Source: Acetobacteraceae bacterium
GTDB taxonomy: Bacteria; Pseudomonadota; Alphaproteobacteria; Acetobacterales; Acetobacteraceae
Assembly (NCBI GenBank): GCA_021732665.1
Contig: JAKFUL010000003.1
Span: 1-64,000, forward strand
Direction: 5' to 3'
Length of the DNA stretch: 64,000 nt
Below are positions 58,834-64,000 of this stretch, one piece after another. Position numbers and translations under genes: made by a program. How positions within the stretch are numbered: position 1 is the stretch's first letter; each line of letters begins with the position of its first letter. The notes under the pieces are model-generated. The model saw nothing but the letters and a program-made list of their open reading frames with translations, made no database searches and was not told the DNA's origin.

Positions 58834-60171
58834 ATGACGGCTGATTTCGTGCCGCCCTTCCCTGAGCGTGCGACCACCAGGCAGCCGCTGCTGGCCAATA
58901 TCCGCAAATTCCGCGGCAATATGCTCAGCGTCTGGCTGGCGGGGCATTATTCGGCCGATTTCTTCGCGACAAGGGTGCTGCGCCGATCGATTTTCGTCTG
59001 CAACAGCCCCGAGACGGTGCGCGAGGCCTTCGTCGAGAACGGCCAGGCCTTCGAGCGCAAGAGCCCACAGATGCGCCATGCGCTGGAGCCGCTGCTGGGC
59101 GACGGGCTTTTCGTGTCCGATGGGTTGGTGTGGAAGGAGCGCCGGCGGGCCGTGGCGCCGGTCACCCATGTCTCGCGCATGGCCGAGTTGACGCCGACCA
59201 TGAGCGAGGTGGCCGGCGAATGGTCGGCGCGCTGGGCGACGCTGGCGCCGGGTGAGGACATCGACGCGCTGGAGGAGATGGCGGAGATGACCGCCGAGAT
59301 CATCTGCCGCACCCTCTTCGGCCACAGGCTGGGCAGCGATGCCGCGCAGACCGTGGTGCGCGCCTTCACCGGCTACCAGTCGCGCATCGGCCAGACGGCG
59401 CTGGGGGCGATGCTGCGGCTGCCGGAATGGGTGCCGCGCTTTCAGGGCATGGGGATCAAGGCCGAGGTGCGGCGCATCCACGCCGTGCTGGACCGGCTGA
59501 TCGCCAATGTCCTGGCGGAGGAACATGAGCCTTCCCTGGTGCGGGCAATGGCCGAGCGTGGCGCCATGGACGCGACGGCGCTGCGCAATGAGGCGGCGAC
59601 GCTGTTCATGGCGGGCCACGAAACCACGGCCAATACGCTGTCCTGGTGCTGGTACCTGCTCAGCCAGGCGCCATGGGCCGAGGCGCGGCTGGCCGAGGAG
59701 GCGCGCGCCGTGCTGGGCGGGCGGGTGGCCGAACACGCCGATGTCGAGCACCTGCCCTATACCCGCGCGGTGATCGAGGAGGCGCTGCGCCTCTACCCCC
59801 CCGTGCCGGTGCTGGCGCGCGAGGCGGTGGCGCCGGCGGTGATCGCGGGGCGGGAGGTGCCGGTGGGCTCGCTGGTGCTGGTCATTCCGTGGCTGCTGCA
59901 CCGCAACCCCAATTTATGGGACGCGCCGGATGCCTTTCGGCCCGAGCGTTTCCTGGGGCCGCCGCCGCCGCGCTACTCCTATGTGCCGTTCAGCCTGGGG
60001 GCGCGGGTCTGCACCGGCCAGCAATTTGGGCTGAGCGAGGCGGTGATATGTCTGGCCACGCTGGCGCAGCGTTTTCGGCTGGAGCTGCGGCCGGGGCATG
60101 CGGTGATGCCCGTCAGCCGCCTGACCCTGCGGCCGGGCGAGACGCTGCCGATGCGCCTCTATCCGCGGTAG
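58834..60171 (+). CDS. Cytochrome P450
   Basis: The 445-residue haem monooxygenase shows the I-helix AGHETTANTLSW, the K-helix ExxR in IEEALRLYPP, the PERF signature in FRPERFLGP and the haem loop FSLGARVCTGQQFG with the Cys ligand. It resembles class II-type bacterial P450s close to CYP4/CYP102-like sequences in the AREAV and PxxF regions. The substrate is unknown; no ferredoxin or reductase gene is adjacent. The ATG at 58834 is chosen because GGAG lies upstream and upstream residues look random. Its last 13 bases overlap the convergent MFS gene end. Confidence 0.92.
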   Translation: MTADFVPPFPERATTRQPLLANIRKFRGNMLSVWLAGHYSADFFATRVLRRSIFVCNSPETVREAFVENGQAFERKSPQMRHALEPLLGDGLFVSDGLVWKERRRAVAPVTHVSRMAELTPTMSEVAGEWSARWATLAPGEDIDALEEMAEMTAEIICRTLFGHRLGSDAAQTVVRAFTGYQSRIGQTALGAMLRLPEWVPRFQGMGIKAEVRRIHAVLDRLIANVLAEEHEPSLVRAMAERGAMDATALRNEAATLFMAGHETTANTLSWCWYLLSQAPWAEARLAEEARAVLGGRVAEHADVEHLPYTRAVIEEALRLYPPVPVLAREAVAPAVIAGREVPVGSLVLVIPWLLHRNPNLWDAPDAFRPERFLGPPPPRYSYVPFSLGARVCTGQQFGLSEAVICLATLAQRFRLELRPGHAVMPVSRLTLRPGETLPMRLYPR

Positions 60172-61331
60172 AGCGGGCGGGCGAAGAGGGCTGCCACCAC
60201 GGCGAAGCCCAGCATGAAGGGCGAGAGCCAGAACCAGCCGAACCCGGCCAGCGCCGCCATGGCCAGCGGCACGGTGAGCTGGACGATGTTGTTGCTCTGG
60301 ATCAGCAGGCCCATGGCGGCCGGCGTCAGGCTGGGGGTGACGCGGGCGGGCAGCAGGGCGAAGAGCGCGGCCGGCACCATGCCGCCCAGCAGGGCGGCCA
60401 GGCAGGCGGTGGCGACCATCGCCCAGGCCCATGGCGCGAGGAAGACCAGCACCGCCATCGCCGCCATGCCGCCGAGTGCCGGCAGCAGCAGCCGCGCGGG
60501 CGCGACGCCGCGATGAAACAGCCAGCCGGCCAGCAGATTGCCCAACCCATTGGCCAGCACCGCCGCCGCCCCGGCATAGCCGCCCGCCGCCACGCCCCAG
60601 CCGAATTTCTCCGAAAGCGCCGCCGGCAGCAGCACGGAGATGACGAAATACACCCCGTTGTAGCTGGCGAAGCAGAAGGCGATGGCCTGGGCGGCGCGGT
60701 TGGCGGCGACGCCTTGCAGGGCCTTGAGGATGGGCAGGCCGCGCATCGGCAGGCCCTCGACGGCGCGCAGGTTCCAGGCGGCGAGCGCCACGGCGAGGGC
60801 CAGGGCCCCGGCGCAAAGCGACCAGGCCAGGCGCCAGCCGCCGGCTTCCACCACCAGGGCTGAGGCGAGGCCCAGGGCCGCCCCCAGCGGCATATAGGCG
60901 CCCCACAACGCCATGGCGGCGTTGCGGTGGCGCGGCTCCACCACCGTCGCGATGATGCCGGGGCCGGAGGAGACGATGAGGAGGAAGCCCAGGCCCTCGA
61001 AGACCCGTGCCGCCAGCATGGTGCCGAAGCCAGGCGCGGCAGCGGCGGCCATGGCAGCGAGGGTGGCGATGGCGCCGCCCGTCAGCAGCGCCCGGCGGGC
61101 GCCCAGGCGGCCGGACAGCAGGCCGAGCGGGAGGCCCACGCAGCCGGACATCAGCGCGAAGACCGAAACCAGCAGGGCGGCGCCGGCCAGGGGCTGGCCG
61201 AATTCCTCGGCCAGGGTGGTGAGCGCGGCCGGCACCTTTCCAAGCTGGATGGCCACCGCCACGCCCAGCCCCACCACCGAGAGCAATGCGCCCCATCGCG
61301 TGGCGGGCTGGCTTGCGCGGGAGGGGTTCAT
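60159..61331 (-). CDS. MFS transporter
   Basis: The 390-residue product has about twelve hydrophobic helices with the loop GLLSGRLGARRALLTGG (motif A-like) between helices 2 and 3. It is a secondary transporter of unknown substrate; being divergent from the adjacent M20 peptidase gene, it may import the peptidase substrate or export a product. The ATG at 61331 starts MNPSRASQPATRW before helix 1. Its 3' end overlaps the P450 gene by 13 bases. Confidence 0.88.
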   Translation of the reverse strand: MNPSRASQPATRWGALLSVVGLGVAVAIQLGKVPAALTTLAEEFGQPLAGAALLVSVFALMSGCVGLPLGLLSGRLGARRALLTGGAIATLAAMAAAAAPGFGTMLAARVFEGLGFLLIVSSGPGIIATVVEPRHRNAAMALWGAYMPLGAALGLASALVVEAGGWRLAWSLCAGALALAVALAAWNLRAVEGLPMRGLPILKALQGVAANRAAQAIAFCFASYNGVYFVISVLLPAALSEKFGWGVAAGGYAGAAAVLANGLGNLLAGWLFHRGVAPARLLLPALGGMAAMAVLVFLAPWAWAMVATACLAALLGGMVPAALFALLPARVTPSLTPAAMGLLIQSNNIVQLTVPLAMAALAGFGWFWLSPFMLGFAVVAALFARPLYRG

Positions 61332-61370
61332 GGCCACACCATCGGGCAGCACATGCCATTGGAGAAGCCC

Positions 61371-62792
61371 ATGACCCAGAACACCGACGAGATCTGGCGC
61401 CTGGTTGAAGCGAACCAGCAGCCGATGATCGAGCTGAGCGACCGCATCTGGGGGATGCCGGAGCTTTGCTACAATGAGCATCGCAGCTGCGCGGAGCATA
61501 CCGCGGCGCTGCATGCGGCGGGCTTCCGGGTGACGGGGAATGTGGCGGAGATTCCGACCGCGGTGATGGGCGAGGCCGGCGAGGGCGGGCCGGTGATCGC
61601 CATCCTGGGCGAGTATGACGCGCTGCCGGGGCTGAGCCAGGAAGCGGATGTGGCCGAGCCGCGGCCACTGCCCGGCGATGGCACGGGGCATGGCTGCGGG
61701 CACAATCTGCTCGGCACCGCCTCGATGCTCGCCGCCATCGCGGTGAAGGATTACCTGGCCGCGAACAATCTGCCCGGCCGCGTGCGGTATTATGGCTGCC
61801 CGGCGGAGGAAGGCGGCGCCGCCAAGGGGTTCATGGTTCGCGAGGGCGCGTTCGATGACGTGGACATCGCCATTTCCTGGCACCCCAGCGCGTTTTCGGG
61901 GGTGATGGAGCCGGTGTCGCTGGCCAATACGCGGATCGATTTTTCGTTTGTCGGGCGGTCGTCGCATGCCGCGGCGGCACCGCATCTCGGGCGCTCGGCG
62001 CTGGATGCGGTGGAGTTGATGAATGTGGGCGTGAACTACATGCGGGAGCACATGCCCTCGGATGCGCGGGTGCATTACGCGTATCTCGATGCCGGTGGGG
62101 TGGCGCCGAATGTGGTGCAGGGGACGGCGAAGATTCGGTACCTGATCCGCGCGCGTGACGTGACGGAGCTGAACCGGCTGGTGATCAGGGTGCGCAAGAT
62201 CGCCGATGGGGCGGCGTTGATGACGGAGACCACCGTTTCGACGCAGGTGATCTCGGCCGTGTCGAATTTGATGGGGAACAAGCCGCTGGAGGCGGCGATG
62301 CAGGCGAATTTGGATCGTCTCGGCCCCCCGCCCTTTGATGACACGGACCGGGAGATCGCCCGGAAATTCCAGGCAACGCTGAGCGCGGAGGATATCTCTG
62401 CCAGTTGGCGGCGGGCGGGGGTGCCGGAGCGCGATGTGCCGCTGTGCGACGCCGTGATCCCGGTGGATGCGAAGCCGGAGAAGATGATCGGCAGCACCGA
62501 TGTGGGCGATGTGTCGTGGAAAGTGCCTACGGTGCAGGCCCGGGGGGCGACCTATGCGATCGGGACGCCCGGGCATTCCTGGCAGCTGACGGCGCAGGGG
62601 AAGAATGCGGCCAGCCATAAGGGGCTGGTGCATGTGGCGAAGGTGATGGCGGGGACGGCGGTGGATGCGCTGTTGAAGCCGGAGGTGATTGCGGCGGCTA
62701 AGGCGGAGCATGCGGAGAAGATGAACAGGACGCCTTATGTGTGTCCGTTGCCGGAGGGGGCTAAGCCGGCGCTGGGGATGAGTTTGGTTTGA
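61371..62792 (+). CDS. M20 family amidohydrolase/peptidase (AbgB-like)
   Basis: The 473-residue metal-dependent hydrolase has IAILGEYDALPGLSQEAD, GTGHGCGHNLLGTASM, CPAEEGGAAKGFM and the dimerisation block FVGRSSHAAAAPHLGRSALDAVE. These fit the p-aminobenzoyl-glutamate hydrolase B/aminoacylase branch. Substrates could be N-acyl amino acids or p-aminobenzoyl-glutamate. GGAGAAGCCC precedes the ATG at 61371. Divergent from the MFS gene with 39 bases between, so they may form one uptake-degradation unit. Confidence 0.9.
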   Translation: MTQNTDEIWRLVEANQQPMIELSDRIWGMPELCYNEHRSCAEHTAALHAAGFRVTGNVAEIPTAVMGEAGEGGPVIAILGEYDALPGLSQEADVAEPRPLPGDGTGHGCGHNLLGTASMLAAIAVKDYLAANNLPGRVRYYGCPAEEGGAAKGFMVREGAFDDVDIAISWHPSAFSGVMEPVSLANTRIDFSFVGRSSHAAAAPHLGRSALDAVELMNVGVNYMREHMPSDARVHYAYLDAGGVAPNVVQGTAKIRYLIRARDVTELNRLVIRVRKIADGAALMTETTVSTQVISAVSNLMGNKPLEAAMQANLDRLGPPPFDDTDREIARKFQATLSAEDISASWRRAGVPERDVPLCDAVIPVDAKPEKMIGSTDVGDVSWKVPTVQARGATYAIGTPGHSWQLTAQGKNAASHKGLVHVAKVMAGTAVDALLKPEVIAAAKAEHAEKMNRTPYVCPLPEGAKPALGMSLV

Positions 62793-62905
62793 TTGTAGGG
62801 CCGCGCCCCCTCAGCGTGGTGTTGCTGCTCTCAAGACAAATCTCCGCAGCCTGTTGACGCTGGCCGGCGGGATGCGGGCGCTGGGGCTGATGCTGGCCAA
62901 CCCAT

Positions 62906-64000
62906 TTACGTCAGCAGGGTGACCAGCTCGGTGCCTTCTTCCACGCTTTCGCCGACCGCGCATCCCAAGCCCTCCACCACGCCGTCGCGCGGCGCGATGA
63001 TGCGAAGCTCGGTCTTCATCGCCTCGATGATGACGAGGATGTCGCCGCGCTTCACCGCATCGCCCGGCGCCACCAGCACCTGCACGACGCGGCCGGGGAT
63101 GGGGGCGGCGAGGCGGTTGTCGGCGCCGGCCGCTTCGCCGGCCGGGGCGTAGGGGTCGCCCAGCGAGAGCCAATACGGCTCGCCATCTTCGATGATCCGC
63201 CAGCCCTGCTCGCCCATGCAGGTGAATCGCACGCTGCGGGCGATGCCATCGATGGTGAAGAGCGCATGGCCGTGACCAGGCCTCGTCGTCACTTCAGTGC
63301 TGCCGCCGCCATCGATGCTCAGCCGCGCGCCGTCCGGTACCGGCTGGGCCACGACCCGCCTGGCCGTGCCGCCGGCTTCGACCAGGAAGATCACCTCACC
63401 GGAGCCGAAGAGGCGCCAGGCGTCACCGCGTTGCCAGATGTTTTCCGGCCCGCCCGCCCCATCGCGGCCGGGGTGGCGAGCAGCCTCGGCCAGTTGCCCG
63501 GCAATGACGCAGGCTACCATCCAGTCCGGCGCCGGGTCGGGCTTGCGCAGCAGCGTGGCGGCGTTGCGGGCGATGTGGCCGGTATCGGGCACACCGCCCT
63601 GCATCACCGGGTCACGCAGCAGCCGGCGCAGCAGCGTGGCGTTGGTGGTGACACCCTGGATGAGCGCCTCGGTCAGGCTGGAATGCAGATGGCGCAGCGC
63701 GGCCTCGCGGCTCTCGCCCCAGGCAATGAGCTTGGCCAGCATCGGGTCGTAGAAGGAGCTGACCACATCGCCCTGCTGCACGCCGTAATCAATCCGGCCC
63801 TCAACTGGTGCGGCCAGATATAGCATGCCGAGCCGGCCGATGGAGGGACGAAAATCCTCGGACGGATCCTCCGCATAAAGCCGCGCCTCGACCGCGTGGC
63901 CCTCGGCGGCCGGCGGCCATTCGGCGGGCAGTGCCTCGCCGGCGGCCACGCGCAACTGCCATTCCACCAGGTCCAGCCCGGTGATCATCTCGGTGACGGG
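62906..64000 (-). CDS. Biotin-dependent acyl-CoA carboxylase alpha subunit (5'-truncated by window edge)
   Basis: The visible C-terminal 364 residues start in the biotin carboxylase domain (PVTEMITGLDLVEWQLRVAAGE, HAVEARLYAEDPSEDF), then a linker, then a biotin carboxyl carrier domain with APIPGRVVQVLVAPGD and the biotinylation motif EAMKTE. The layout fits methylcrotonyl-, propionyl- or geranyl-CoA carboxylase alpha subunits. Carboxyltransferase genes would lie outside the window. The 113-base gap to the M20 gene holds only a T-poor spacer. Confidence 0.92.
   Translation of the reverse strand, partial: PVTEMITGLDLVEWQLRVAAGEALPAEWPPAAEGHAVEARLYAEDPSEDFRPSIGRLGMLYLAAPVEGRIDYGVQQGDVVSSFYDPMLAKLIAWGESREAALRHLHSSLTEALIQGVTTNATLLRRLLRDPVMQGGVPDTGHIARNAATLLRKPDPAPDWMVACVIAGQLAEAARHPGRDGAGGPENIWQRGDAWRLFGSGEVIFLVEAGGTARRVVAQPVPDGARLSIDGGGSTEVTTRPGHGHALFTIDGIARSVRFTCMGEQGWRIIEDGEPYWLSLGDPYAPAGEAAGADNRLAAPIPGRVVQVLVAPGDAVKRGDILVIIEAMKTELRIIAPRDGVVEGLGCAVGESVEEGTELVTLLT

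Overview
The window is a 64 kb piece of a very G+C-rich, gene-dense chromosome, most likely from an alphaproteobacterium of the Acetobacteraceae (Roseomonas-like). This assignment is an inference. It rests on the gene order ffh-rpsP-rimM-trmD-rplS followed by leuC-leuD-leuB, on alphaproteobacterial protein types (DUF2125, DUF4169, DUF6481, DUF1194, Usg, alphaproteobacterial AddAB), on frequent GTG/TTG starts, and on purine and carboxylate scavenging genes typical of such heterotrophs. No 16S gene or other decisive marker is present.

Layout. 1-7.8 kb: end of an ABC exporter gene, argB, selO, a metal-type ABC ATPase with a possible Zur-like operator, a DUF445 membrane protein, a PglD-like acetyltransferase and an alpha/beta hydrolase. 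7.9-14.6 kb: a co-directional translation and leucine block (ffh, rpsP, rimM, trmD, rplS, leuC, leuD, leuB). 14.7-25.7 kb: tRNA-Arg, a DUF6481 gene and a giant 3271-residue RTX protein gene on the minus strand, then an A+T-rich upstream region and tRNA-Val. 25.8-31.1 kb: N-formylglutamate amidohydrolase, a cold-shock protein, a CtBP-type dehydrogenase, Usg and groES-groEL behind two CIRCE-like operators. 31.1-39.6 kb: small hydrolases, RidA, ChaC, small membrane proteins and lipoproteins, a CNNM/CBS transporter and a NodB-fold protein. 39.6-42.7 kb: a catabolic cassette (Bug-type binding protein, amidohydrolase, DUF1028). 42.7-49.2 kb: xseA, purD and a ureide/purine catabolic cluster (puuD, hiuH, allantoate amidohydrolase). 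49.3-56.1 kb: addB-addA-trxA. 56.2-64 kb: PQQ-type sugar dehydrogenase, serA, cytochrome P450, MFS transporter, M20 peptidase and the end of a biotin-dependent carboxylase subunit gene.

How the genes fit together. Most of the window is housekeeping. The accessory part is the RTX gene: 16 copies of a ~37-residue module alternate with Ca2+-binding glycine/aspartate repeats, interrupted by a VCBS/cadherin-like region, a parallel beta-helix and a concanavalin-like domain. No type I secretion genes lie next to it. The urate genes (membrane urate oxidase with a haem domain, HIU hydrolase, and allantoate amidohydrolase divergent from them) form a partial urate-to-ureidoglycolate route.

Genome style. 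Packing is tight: many co-directional pairs overlap by ATGA, GTGA or TTGA, and three convergent pairs share bases of their stop codons. A long palindromic repeat occurs in two intergenic spaces (rpsP-rimM, and between hiuH and the allantoate gene), with a 34-nt identical core. I found no CRISPR array, IS element, prophage or clear defence system.
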